Shown here piece after piece: positions 12,421-18,236 of a DNA stretch of 20,021 nucleotides. The stretch comes from a virus. The DNA lies in IMG/VR virus record IMGVR_UViG_3300044627_003922, positions 1 to 20,021 of that record; one strand, given 5' to 3'. The notes beneath the pieces were generated by a model. That model did not search any database and had not been told where the DNA came from. It saw nothing but the letters and a program-made list of their open reading frames with translations. Within the stretch, counting starts at the first letter, position 1; each line of letters opens with the position of its first letter. The translations under genes were made by a program, and so were the position numbers.

Positions 12421-13298
12421 TGGTCGATCCCCTCGATCGTTTGCTGCCGTTCGAGCATCGCGTCGCAGGATGAGCAGAGGGGGCCGGTGTCTTCCATCAG
12501 ACCCCGATCGAGTTCTTCCCTCCCTGCCCCCCATTTACAGAACCGGAGCCCCATCGCCTGCGCTTCGCGTTCGATAGAACCGATCCGCTCCTCGAACCAC
12601 TCCGGCCAAAGGGACCGCAGCATTTCGCGCTCGTCAGCGTCCGCGTAGGCGCCGCAGTTACACTCACCCGAGCGATGTAGGAGGGCCGCGACTTCAGACA
12701 ATCGAAGACCGTGGTCCTCGCGATAGGCCGCCATTTCGTCATTTGTCCATTCGATGACCGGATTCACGAATACCATCGAGCCCTTACGGTTGACCGGTTG
12801 ACGGTTAGATCGCCGAGACGATTCGGCCCGGCGAATACCTGAGATTGCGAGGACCCGAGCCGTCCTCGGGTGTCCCTCCTTCGTGTCTCGGAGAAGTTGT
12901 TCGAGCGGCCTCTCCTTCAGGCGGTTATAGGCCCGTCCGTGTTGGTTAGGGCCGGGGAAACCGAGGGGGTCCCAGGTGTTGCCCTTCCTATCGGTCCCGC
13001 CGAGAACGAGCAGGCGATAGGCGTCAAAGTCCTGACCGATGATCCGGAGGGGCTTATCCAGTTCGTCAGCGCATTTCCGAACGTGATCCTGAACGCCGGG
13101 TGTCGAAGTCCCCGTGTCGATGTGAATCAGTTCGTCGTAGTGGTCGCGGCATCGGTGAGCCACGACTAGGGAATCCGAACCGCCGGAAAATAGGCAGAAC
13201 GTCCGGATCGGCTTATGTTCGGCCTTCGCCCGTTCGATCCATTCGTCCGGAGTAATCCGGGGAATCAGGCGGCCGTCGTCCGAGGGGTTAGTAGCCAC
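12417..13298 (-). CDS. PAPS-reductase-like PP-loop protein
   Basis: A 293-aa protein of the phage PAPS-reductase-like family. The PP-loop FSGGSDS (37-43) binds ATP or an adenylated substrate. IHIDTGTSTPGV (59-69) and AISGIRRAESSRR (151-163) are typical, as are the cysteines C213, C215 (GECNCGA) and C275, C278 (LCSSC), which may hold a metal or a sulfur carrier. Relatives include CysH and the DNA phosphorothioation protein DndC. The start is GTG, overlapping the upstream TAG as TAGTG. Next to a Mom-like enzyme it could take part in a DNA modification, or in sulfur metabolism. Confidence 0.85.
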   Translation of the reverse strand: MATNPSDDGRLIPRITPDEWIERAKAEHKPIRTFCLFSGGSDSLVVAHRCRDHYDELIHIDTGTSTPGVQDHVRKCADELDKPLRIIGQDFDAYRLLVLGGTDRKGNTWDPLGFPGPNQHGRAYNRLKERPLEQLLRDTKEGHPRTARVLAISGIRRAESSRRSNRQPVNRKGSMVFVNPVIEWTNDEMAAYREDHGLRLSEVAALLHRSGECNCGAYADADEREMLRSLWPEWFEERIGSIEREAQAMGLRFCKWGAGREELDRGLMEDTGPLCSSCDAMLERQQTIEGIDQ

Positions 13299-13699
13299 TA
13301 GTCGCGCTCCCCTCTAAGGACGGACTGGAGGGCGGAGATGACCGACTTCCGGGCCGAGATCCATTTCTGTAAGGCGTCGACGGTCGAGGTCCGATGGAGC
13401 CATTCGGCGTAGAGGTCGGGGTGCCGCTGCCGGATTCGGAGACGAGCCCGAGCTGCCCGAATATCGGAGGCCGGCGGTCGGCGGTCGGCGGCGAGGGCCT
13501 CCTCCTCGATCCGGATGATCTCCTCGTCGTAGGCGGCCTGCCACTTCGACTCGACCCCTTCGACGACTTCCCCGGTCTCCTGGTCGATCCCGCCGTAAAG
13601 TTCGATCGTCTCCCGGTAGAGACGGGAGGAGGCCTTCGAGACCGAGTCGGCGGTCTCCCGGAGTTCCCGGAAGATGTCAGTCGAGGCAGGGGTAGTCAT
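13298..13699 (-). CDS. helical hypothetical protein upstream of the PP-loop gene
   Basis: A 133-aa, almost wholly helical, charged protein with likely coiled coils (IFRELRETADSVSKASSRLY, then EEIIRIEEEALAADRR and ASDIRAARARLRIRQRHP). A central turn holds GGIDQETGEVVEGVESKW. The ATG is on an ATGA overlap with the zinc-ribbon gene. No family recognised; it may be a structural partner in the recombination module (RecT is two genes upstream). Confidence 0.65.
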   Translation of the reverse strand: MTTPASTDIFRELRETADSVSKASSRLYRETIELYGGIDQETGEVVEGVESKWQAAYDEEIIRIEEEALAADRRPPASDIRAARARLRIRQRHPDLYAEWLHRTSTVDALQKWISARKSVISALQSVLRGERD

Positions 13700-14139
13700 T
13701 CGCCCCTCCCGTAGTTTGCCTCCAGGGTCCAGGCCGGGACCTTCTCTGAGCATCCGAGGCCGTCAGGGACCCGGGCTCCCCCATCGTCGAGGACCCGGTG
13801 ACGGCGGGCCTTCGCCCGTTCGCAATACCAGCACTCCGGGAGCCATTCGGACTGACCGCCTCGGACCGGCATCGCCCGGGAGCATTTACGGCAGAAGGTC
13901 GAGGGGTATCCGGCGGCCTCTATGTCTTTCGCCCGAGCGAGGAAGACGTCGCAGGGGTAGTTCCTCTCGGTCGCGGGGTGAACACCGCACGACGGGCAGT
14001 AGTCGATCCCCCGTCCCCGGGGGTGCCGCTCCTTATAGACCGGGTCGTTCCGGTCGAGGCCGTAGTAGTCCCCGGACCGGACGATCGCCGGCCAATAGTG
14101 GTAGCCGTTGTCGAAGTATCCCCACCGGTCGGAGATCAT
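13696..14139 (-). CDS. cysteine-rich zinc-binding hypothetical protein
   Basis: A 147-aa protein with three CxxC pairs, CPSC, CRKC and CWYC, and an additional YPCDVF cysteine. This suggests two zinc ribbons or one large treble-clef site. Aromatic residues crowd the N-terminus (RWGYFDNGYHYWPAIV). The spacing of CRKCSRAMP ... CWYCERAKARR resembles HNH-like zinc frameworks, but I do not see a convincing HNH catalytic His-Asn-His. ATGA overlap with recT. It probably binds DNA or RNA. Confidence 0.65.
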   Translation of the reverse strand: MISDRWGYFDNGYHYWPAIVRSGDYYGLDRNDPVYKERHPRGRGIDYCPSCGVHPATERNYPCDVFLARAKDIEAAGYPSTFCRKCSRAMPVRGGQSEWLPECWYCERAKARRHRVLDDGGARVPDGLGCSEKVPAWTLEANYGRGE

Positions 14140-14840
14140 TCGGTCGCCTCGTATTCGAGCCCTGCCAGGAGCGCCGAGGGGTTCGCATCTTCGAGGAGAC
14201 CGATCGCCGACTCGATCGCCTCCCCCCCGCCCTCCTTTATGTAGTCCCGGAGGGCTGCGCGTTGTTCATCGTCGAAACCGTAGTCGTCGATCAGGACCGC
14301 GAGGTAGTCGATCCGGCGGTCCTCCCGGGGCCGATTGTCCTCGACGACCTCTGCCTCCACCGGTTCAGGCTCCCCGATCTCCTCGGGGACGTAGGCCGGG
14401 GTGCCGGAGGTGACGTCCGGGCAATACCACCGGACCCCCTGAGTCAGCGCCCGAGCGAACATCATCGCCTTCGGATACTTCGACCAGTTCTGCCCCGATA
14501 GTCCGGCGCGTTGCGCGTCCTCGGCGGTGAACTCGGACACCCCGATCTCCTCGCCGTCCTGGAGGAAAACGATCCGGCAGCCTTTCGCGGTATGCGCGGA
14601 GACCCGGTAGTCGTAGTTCGGGTTCGACTTCACTAGGGAGGCGAGAAGGTTCGCCGAGAAGGTGACCCGGCCCTTTATGACGTTCAGGCCTGCGACGGCT
14701 GCCATCGGTCCGATCCCTAACTCCTGACCGGCGAGGACCTTCACGTAGGCCTGCGCCTCGGAGCGGAGATCCGGGAATAGCCCGGACTGCTGAAACTGCG
14801 CCGCGATCTCGGAGGTCGGCGAGTGAACGAGGTCGGTCAT
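14136..14840 (-). CDS. recT: RecT-family single-strand annealing protein
   Basis: A 234-aa protein that anneals complementary single strands in phage recombination. Family marks: YVKVLAGQELGIGPMAAVAG, then INVIKGRVTF-like LNVIKGRVTFSANLLASLV, SNPNYDYRV, the FTAEDAQRAGL region, and NWSKYPKAMMFARALTQGV followed by WYCPDVTSGTPAYVPEE. The C-terminal 70 residues are acidic and variable, as usual. No RecE-type or other dedicated exonuclease gene is next to it; the PD-(D/E)XK proteins at 7123 and 16389 are candidate partners. ATGA overlaps at both ends. Confidence 0.92.
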   Translation of the reverse strand: MTDLVHSPTSEIAAQFQQSGLFPDLRSEAQAYVKVLAGQELGIGPMAAVAGLNVIKGRVTFSANLLASLVKSNPNYDYRVSAHTAKGCRIVFLQDGEEIGVSEFTAEDAQRAGLSGQNWSKYPKAMMFARALTQGVRWYCPDVTSGTPAYVPEEIGEPEPVEAEVVEDNRPREDRRIDYLAVLIDDYGFDDEQRAALRDYIKEGGGEAIESAIGLLEDANPSALLAGLEYEATE

Positions 14841-15028
14841 CGGTCCCTCCCGATCGAGTAGAACCGGAGGCCGTCGTGAACCTGCTCCTGGACCCCTCGG
14901 GTTAGGAGGAGTTCGTCGAGGGCGGTCCGGACCTCGGTCAGGTTCAGGCCCGACGAGATCGCGATCTCGGTCTCGGTCTGCTCCGAGTCGGCGAGGACGG
15001 CGAGAACCTTCACGGCCCCGGTCGTCAT
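14837..15028 (-). CDS. small winged-helix protein
   Basis: A 63-aa single domain with the layout of a winged helix-turn-helix: AVKVLAVLADSEQTETEIA, the turn and recognition helix GLNLTEVRTALDELLLTRGV, and a beta wing QVHDGLRFYSIG. It is coupled to the recT start by ATGA. It may regulate the early operon or act as a recombination directionality factor; small wHTH proteins can do either, and nothing here decides. Confidence 0.65.
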   Translation of the reverse strand: MTTGAVKVLAVLADSEQTETEIAISSGLNLTEVRTALDELLLTRGVQEQVHDGLRFYSIGRDR

Positions 15029-15225
15029 TCGGCCGTCCCGACGTGTTCGGTCAGGCGGGCGGCCAGGTCGCGAAGTTCGTCCATCGTGAATAGGACGTCG
15101 GCGTGAAGTTTCCGGTCGAGGCCGAGTTCGTCGAGCGCCCGAGCTGCCCGGAGAAGGTGACGACGGGCGTCGTCGAGTCCTTCCATCGCCTCGTTTGTAA
15201 GTGTCTGGACGACCTGATCGTTCAT
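15025..15225 (-). CDS. small helical protein
   Basis: A 66-aa protein predicted to be two or three long helices with heptad-like leucines (GLDDARRHLLRAARALDELG, then DVLFTMDELRDLAARLTEHV). It starts at ATG 15225 in ATGA overlap with the membrane-protein gene; the extension upstream overlaps that gene too far. Unknown function; likely a coiled-coil partner protein. Confidence 0.6.
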   Translation of the reverse strand: MNDQVVQTLTNEAMEGLDDARRHLLRAARALDELGLDRKLHADVLFTMDELRDLAARLTEHVGTAE

Positions 15226-15422
15226 CGGACCGGCCTCCGGAGGCACTCGCGCCAATCCTCGCCGAGGAGTCGCCGTTCCTCCGACGAGATCCGACCCTCT
15301 CGACGGGCCGGTTCAGGGCGACGGCGTATCCAATCGGGCCAATAGGTCAGGGCGTAAAGCGCCCCGAATAGTCCGACAATCGCGAGGGGTGTCGCGACTG
15401 CTTCGATCAGTAGGGGGATCAT
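15222..15422 (-). CDS. small single-TM membrane protein
   Basis: A 65-aa protein with an N-terminal TM helix (IPLLIEAVATPLAIVGLFG then ALYALTYW) and a long basic cytoplasmic-type tail (DWIRRRPEPARREG, EERRLLGEDWRECLRR). By the positive-inside rule the tail should face the cytoplasm. ATGA overlap with the XRE regulator gene. Small membrane proteins next to the repressor region often act in superinfection exclusion, which is a hypothesis here. Confidence 0.7.
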   Translation of the reverse strand: MIPLLIEAVATPLAIVGLFGALYALTYWPDWIRRRPEPARREGRISSEERRLLGEDWRECLRRPVR

Positions 15423-15655
15423 CTTCCGACTCCTTCCGTAAAGAACGCCCGGTCCCATCCGGAGACCTCGACGAGGGCCTCCACGACCCCCGGCCGAGCG
15501 ATCGTCGGTATGCGGGTCTTCCCCCGCTCCCACGCCGAGACGGTGCCGGAGGAAACCCCGAGCCTTTCGGCTAGGGCCTCCTGGTCGATTCGGGCATAAG
15601 CCCGGACCGCCCGCATCCGTCCCGCTAGATCGTCTCCCATTCCCTTAGCGTTCAT
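15419..15655 (-). CDS. XRE-family regulator, first gene of the leftward operon
   Basis: A 78-aa Cro/repressor-type protein. The helix-turn-helix is clear: RMRAVRAYARIDQEALAERL, turn GVSS, recognition helix GTVSAWERGKTRIP. It ends in GWDRAFFTEG, a tail shared in form with the XRE protein encoded divergently (PFTPEFFTAE). It would bind the operators between the two genes and control lytic against lysogenic transcription. The ribosome site is weak; GATAAT at 15681-15676 is a candidate -10, and TACTAT nearer the ATG would give an almost leaderless message. Confidence 0.88.
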   Translation of the reverse strand: MNAKGMGDDLAGRMRAVRAYARIDQEALAERLGVSSGTVSAWERGKTRIPTIARPGVVEALVEVSGWDRAFFTEGVGR

Positions 15656-15837
15656 TGTGTCCGTAATAGTAGATCATTATCCGGACGGGATATTCTACGG
15701 CGAGGAGGATATTCCTACCGCCGCCGGATTTTCCGATTATTTCCGGCAGGCGGAGGATCTACGGGTCGGGGCATCGGTTGCGCTATGGTCATTGGACGGA
15801 CGTCGAAGGACCGACGCCGATAACCCAGGAGGCAAGG
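15656..15837. promoter_or_regulatory. divergent genetic-switch region
   Basis: A 182-base gap between two divergent XRE genes, AT-richer than its surroundings. Elements seen: direct repeats GGATATTC at 15688-15695 and 15707-15714, 19 bases apart (about two helical turns) and near-palindromic, followed by TACGG and CTACCG; the inverted repeat GCCGGA/TCCGGC with a 13-base spacer at 15723-15747; GATAAT at 15681-15676 as a leftward -10; and TATGGT at 15784-15789 as a possible rightward -10. The direct repeats would overlap the leftward promoter, so they are the best operator candidates. Confidence 0.65.
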
Positions 15838-16179
15838 ATGATTACTGACGGTGAGTTTGCGGCGAGAATGAGGGCGGCCCGGGCCTATGCGGGACTAACA
15901 CTCATTCAGGCAGGGGAGGCCCTGGACTACTCGGCCTCCCATCTCTCGAAGATGGAGAACGCCGACGAGAACGGCCACCAGTTCCGGAAACGGGACCGGC
16001 AGGCGATCGCGGCGGTTTATTGCGAGATGACCCCGTTCACCCCGGAGTTCTTCACTGCGGAGACGGTCGGATCATCGGGTCGGTCCGGACGAGACGAAGA
16101 TGACCTCTCCCCTGCCGAGGTTGTAAACCTTGTCGAGGATGGTCCAGACGGGAACGGAGGAGCAGCCGAGCTGCCCTGA
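15838..16179 (+). CDS. XRE-family repressor-like protein
   Basis: A 113-aa protein, the only rightward gene at the switch. ATG 15838 has a strong ribosome site (AGGAGG, 6 bases away), better than the ATG 20 codons upstream. Residues about 6-50 form the XRE fold: FAARMRAARAYAGLTLIQAG, then EALDYSASHLSKMENADENG. The C-terminus is acidic and disordered (GRDEDDLSPAEVVNLVEDG). It lacks a peptidase domain, so it would not be LexA-type cleavable. It is probably the lysogeny repressor or its partner. Its 3' end overlaps a doubtful leftward ORF. Confidence 0.85.
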   Translation: MITDGEFAARMRAARAYAGLTLIQAGEALDYSASHLSKMENADENGHQFRKRDRQAIAAVYCEMTPFTPEFFTAETVGSSGRSGRDEDDLSPAEVVNLVEDGPDGNGGAAELP

Positions 16180-16261
16180 GTTCCGGGGCCTCTCGGCCTC
16201 CCTCGGCTAGTTCAGCGAGGGCGAGGTAGGCGATCGCGACCGCCGTCTTCGGGTCGGTCAT
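16052..16261 (-). CDS. possible small protein antisense to the XRE 3' end
   Basis: A 69-codon leftward frame. The first 40 residues (TDPKTAVAIAYLALAELAEG then GREAPELRAARLLLRSRL) look like a natural pair of helices; the rest is basic and lies opposite the XRE gene for 128 bases. A G14 tract ends 6 bases before its ATG and would act as the ribosome site. The frame is coupled by ATGA to a 27-codon ORF upstream. Real expression is uncertain. Confidence 0.4.
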   Translation of the reverse strand: MTDPKTAVAIAYLALAELAEGGREAPELRAARLLLRSRLDHPRQGLQPRQGRGHLRLVRTDPMIRPSPQ

Positions 16262-16341
16262 TTACAACCCCCCCCCCCCCCGAGTGTCCTCGGCGGCGGC
16301 GAGCAGGGCCTTATGGCGATACCGACGTAATGCTCCTTCAT
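16258..16341 (-). CDS. possible 27-aa ORF reading through the G tract
   Basis: A short frame starting MKEHYVGIAIRPCSPP, with a good GGAGG ribosome site 5 to 6 bases before its ATG. With 14 Gs it reads five glycines and stops on an ATGA overlap with the next ORF. Another frame here reads ALRRYRHKALLAAAEDTR, which looks more protein-like but lacks a start codon and ends TAA directly before the same ATG. The tract length therefore decides what is made. Confidence 0.3.
   Translation of the reverse strand: MKEHYVGIAIRPCSPPPRTLGGGGGCK
16268..16281. repeat. 14-base C/G homopolymer
   Basis: Fourteen consecutive C on the plus strand (G on the minus strand), ending 6 bases before the leftward ATG at 16261. 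It is the longest homopolymer in the window. Such tracts slip in replication and also in sequencing, so its exact length is uncertain. Confidence 0.85.
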
Positions 16342-16388
16342 CGTCCCCTCCGTAGGTCGTCGAACCGGGTCGCGGATAATAACGGGAG

Positions 16389-16742
16389 TTATGGGGTCGG
16401 GGGCCACTCCTCGGGGGGCATCCATCTAGGCGGGTGACGAGGCGGCCACCAAACGAGGTAGGCCTGACCGCCGGCGACCTCGGCCGCGTCGAGTAGGGCT
16501 CGTCGATCGGCGGGGCCGAAACCGGCGAAGGGTCCGGCGCGGGTCGACTTCACCTCGACGAGTCGAATCTCCCCGGCCCTGACCGCGACCACGTCGGCGA
16601 CCCCGAGGGACGCCGGGGCGCGTAGGGCGACCCAGGGGCCGTCCGGGTCCTGCCGGAGTAGGCGGACGAGGGCGCGTTCTCGATCGTGACCTCGGCGAGA
16701 ATCTCCGGCGGCGATCGCGGGTCCTTTCAGGTCGGGATACAC
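16389..16742 (-). CDS. Hjc-like Holliday junction resolvase / PD-(D/E)XK nuclease
   Basis: A 117-aa protein matching archaeal Hjc-like and phage resolvases. RGHDRERALVRLLR carries the N-terminal Glu (E22); LGVADVVAV gives D50; IRLVEVKST gives E63 and K65; and a helix with GFGPADRRALLDAAEVAG follows, then AYLVWWPPR. These form the metal-binding core that cuts four-way junctions. It would resolve recombination intermediates before packaging. It starts divergently from the rightward promoter at 16757; no strong ribosome site is seen at the first ATG. The proline/tryptophan-rich tail is probably disordered. Confidence 0.88.
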   Translation of the reverse strand: MYPDLKGPAIAAGDSRRGHDRERALVRLLRQDPDGPWVALRAPASLGVADVVAVRAGEIRLVEVKSTRAGPFAGFGPADRRALLDAAEVAGGQAYLVWWPPRHPPRWMPPEEWPPTP

Positions 16743-16756
16743 CCGACCGGGGATAG

Positions 16757-16804
16757 TGTGCTAAACTTCGCAGCGTGAAGTCAACCGCAACAGAAGGAGC
16801 AAAG
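16757..16804 (+). promoter_or_regulatory. rightward promoter with operator dyad, copy 1
   Basis: An extended -10, TGCTAAACT (TG at 16759-16760 of the run, TAAACT at 16762-16767), overlaps the inverted repeat ACTTC/GAAGT (16765-16769 and 16777-16781). The leader GTGAAGTCAACCG and ribosome site GAAGGAG follow. It shares 43 of 51 bases with the copy at 17964. A TSS seven bases after the -10 falls on the GTG at 16775, so leaderless translation is possible. Confidence 0.7.
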
Positions 16805-17050
16805 ATGAGTCTCACCGATTACATCTGGATCAGTCAGGACGGCCGGACCGTGTGCGGTCATCCCGAACATTCCGGCGGCTACCTCGCCGAGGCGATTCGT
16901 TCCGGTAGCGCCCGTCAGGTCATCGGAGAGGAGGACGGCGTAATGGAAGTTGTCACGGCCCTGGATTCGTGGATCGGCCTCCCTTCCAAACTCGCTATCG
17001 CCGAGGGTGCGACCTGCGAGACCTGCGACCGCGACGAGGTGACCCGATGA
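16805..17050 (+). CDS. small early protein with CxxC
   Basis: An 81-aa protein starting at ATG 16805, with GAAGGAG about 7 bases upstream. An in-frame GTG ten codons earlier (16775) would add MKSTATEGAK and might be used if the transcript is leaderless. Sequence: DYIWISQDGRTVCGHPEHSG, then a helical middle (AEAIRSGSARQVIG), and a terminal TCETCDRDE. The two cysteines plus CGHPEH could bind zinc. It is the first gene of the rightward cluster. Function unknown. Confidence 0.75.
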   Translation: MSLTDYIWISQDGRTVCGHPEHSGGYLAEAIRSGSARQVIGEEDGVMEVVTALDSWIGLPSKLAIAEGATCETCDRDEVTR

Positions 17051-17322
17051 CGGCCCCCGGGTGGAAGGCCCTCGTCGTGGAATGGAAGGACCTCGTCAGG
17101 CATTACCCGGACGGGATCGACCCCGGGGCGTTTCATCGCCTCGTCTTTCGCCACGCCGGGACGGTCGAAGATACCGGAGGCGGGATCGAGGTCGGGTTCG
17201 TCAGGTTCGGCGATGATTCGACCGCGACGATTACCGACGAGATGATCGCCCTATGGGGCAGCGGGGAGCCGTTCGTAGAGATGCCGTCCGAGGAGATATT
17301 CGCGGCGGAGGTCCTCGGATGA
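17047..17322 (+). CDS. hypothetical protein, 91 aa
   Basis: A 91-aa acidic protein, ATGA-coupled to the previous gene. Features: WKALVVEWKDLVRHYPDGID at the N-terminus, a beta-rich middle (GGGIEVGFVRFGDDSTATIT) and an acidic end (EMPSEEIFAAEVLG). No family recognised. The composition suits a small protein that mimics or binds a host factor, but that is speculation. Confidence 0.7.
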   Translation: MTAPGWKALVVEWKDLVRHYPDGIDPGAFHRLVFRHAGTVEDTGGGIEVGFVRFGDDSTATITDEMIALWGSGEPFVEMPSEEIFAAEVLG

Positions 17323-17510
17323 ATATCTCCGGAGTCCGCCCCGGCGACCTCGTCCGAGTCGACGTCAACGGGTGGAAGTTCATCGCCGAGGTCCGGGACC
17401 GTCGTCCCGGGGAGCTGGAGATCGAACCGGTCGGGTCGAAGGCGACCTATCGGAAGGCGACGGCGAGGCAGGTCGTCGAACATTGGAGGAAGGCGAGGAG
17501 GTCGAAGTGA
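17319..17510 (+). CDS. small KOW/SH3-like protein
   Basis: A 63-aa protein on an ATGA overlap. RPGDLVRVDVNGWKFIAEV then PGELEIEPVGSKATYRKATA reads as a small beta barrel of the KOW/SH3 type with a basic C-terminal helix (VVEHWRKARRSK). Probably binds nucleic acid. It is comparable in layout, not clearly in sequence, with the 59-aa product at 8050-8229. Confidence 0.65.
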   Translation: MNISGVRPGDLVRVDVNGWKFIAEVRDRRPGELEIEPVGSKATYRKATARQVVEHWRKARRSK

Positions 17511-17947
17511 ACAGGCAAAGGAAACCCCGCCCCGGTATCGCTCGGGTCGAGATCGAGGGAGTCCCGGATCATCGGGACCGGAGGATCGGGACGGCCGAGC
17601 GGTTCGTCGTTGCGATGAGGCAGGACCGGTCGGCCCTGATAACGGTCGACGCCGATACCCCGGAGATGGCCGAGGCCCTGGCCCTCGACTTTTGGAAGTC
17701 CCGACGACTCGGCGGACGGCCCCGGCCGTTCGTCGTTAGCCGGACCCTGCTCCCCGAACCGTCGGAGGAGGCGTGGACCCTCGCCGCCTATCAGGACGAG
17801 ATCGACCGGGCCGAACAGATCGCGGCCGAGGTCCAGGGCGCCCGAGATGCCCTGATCCGGAAGGCGAAGGGCCTGCGACCGATCGACGCGGCGAACGTCA
17901 CCGGACTTACGAAGGGCCGGATCTCGCAGATTCTCCGGGAGGGATGA
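17507..17947 (+). CDS. HTH-containing small protein
   Basis: A 146-aa protein starting at GTG 17507, which overlaps the upstream stop (GTGA); the frame extends upstream but inside the previous gene. The N-terminal half is beta-rich (VVAMRQDRSALITVDADTPE). The C-terminal half is helical (YQDEIDRAEQIAAEVQGARD) and ends with a compact HTH, DAANVTGLTKGRISQILREG, of the type found in regulators that end shortly after the recognition helix. Likely an early regulator. Confidence 0.7.
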   Translation: MNRQRKPRPGIARVEIEGVPDHRDRRIGTAERFVVAMRQDRSALITVDADTPEMAEALALDFWKSRRLGGRPRPFVVSRTLLPEPSEEAWTLAAYQDEIDRAEQIAAEVQGARDALIRKAKGLRPIDAANVTGLTKGRISQILREG

Positions 17948-17963
17948 CGCGGTCGGGGTTTAG

Positions 17964-18011
17964 TTTGCTACACTTCATCGCGTGAAGTCAACCCCAACAG
18001 GAGGAGCAGAG
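17964..18011 (+). promoter_or_regulatory. rightward promoter with operator dyad, copy 2
   Basis: An extended -10, TGCTACACT (TG 17966-17967, TACACT 17969-17974), overlaps the perfect inverted repeat ACTTCA/TGAAGT (17972-17977 and 17983-17988, 5-base spacer). GTGAAGTCAACC and the ribosome site GGAGGAG follow. No -35 is obvious, as expected of extended -10 promoters. It drives one gene and would be controlled together with copy 1. Confidence 0.72.
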
Positions 18012-18215
18012 ATGAACAAAGAACAGACCGCCATTATGGGATTCATTTCCGAGAATGAGTCCGCCGGACTTTTTACCGAGCGGGAATGGATCGACGAGGA
18101 GTTCGATCACTTCAAGAACATTGAGTCCGTAATCGAGGGCTTGATCGAGTCAGGCGTCCTCGTGGAGAACGACGTTTTCATCACTACTCCGGCCGCACTA
18201 GAGCGAATCGCGTAG
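18012..18215 (+). CDS. small early protein, 67 aa
   Basis: A 67-aa acidic protein from ATG 18012, behind its own promoter. It is helical (MNKEQTAIMGFISENESAGL, then DEEFDHFKNIESVIEGLIES) and ends in a short beta pair (GVLVENDVFITTPAALERIA). The layout suggests a minimal winged helix. An in-frame GTG ten codons earlier would add MKSTPTGGAE. Codon use is distinctly AT-richer than in most of the window, suggesting recent transfer. It is followed by a terminator. Confidence 0.75.
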   Translation: MNKEQTAIMGFISENESAGLFTEREWIDEEFDHFKNIESVIEGLIESGVLVENDVFITTPAALERIA

Positions 18216-18236
18216 TTTTCGATTTCATAGACGCAT

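Noticed and set aside
13674-14501. Rightward open frame opposite the zinc-ribbon and recT genes
   Set aside because: Arg/Ser/Gly/Pro-rich product without motifs; it lies antisense to confidently assigned coupled genes.
16262-16380. The alternative frame reading ALRRYRHKALLAAAEDTR
   Set aside because: It looks protein-like but no ATG, GTG or TTG precedes it in frame with a ribosome site, so I list the frame that has a start instead, at low confidence.
16426-16815. Second leftward frame overlapping the resolvase
   Set aside because: Highly basic, Arg/Pro-rich product; the other frame carries a complete E, D, ExK nuclease core.
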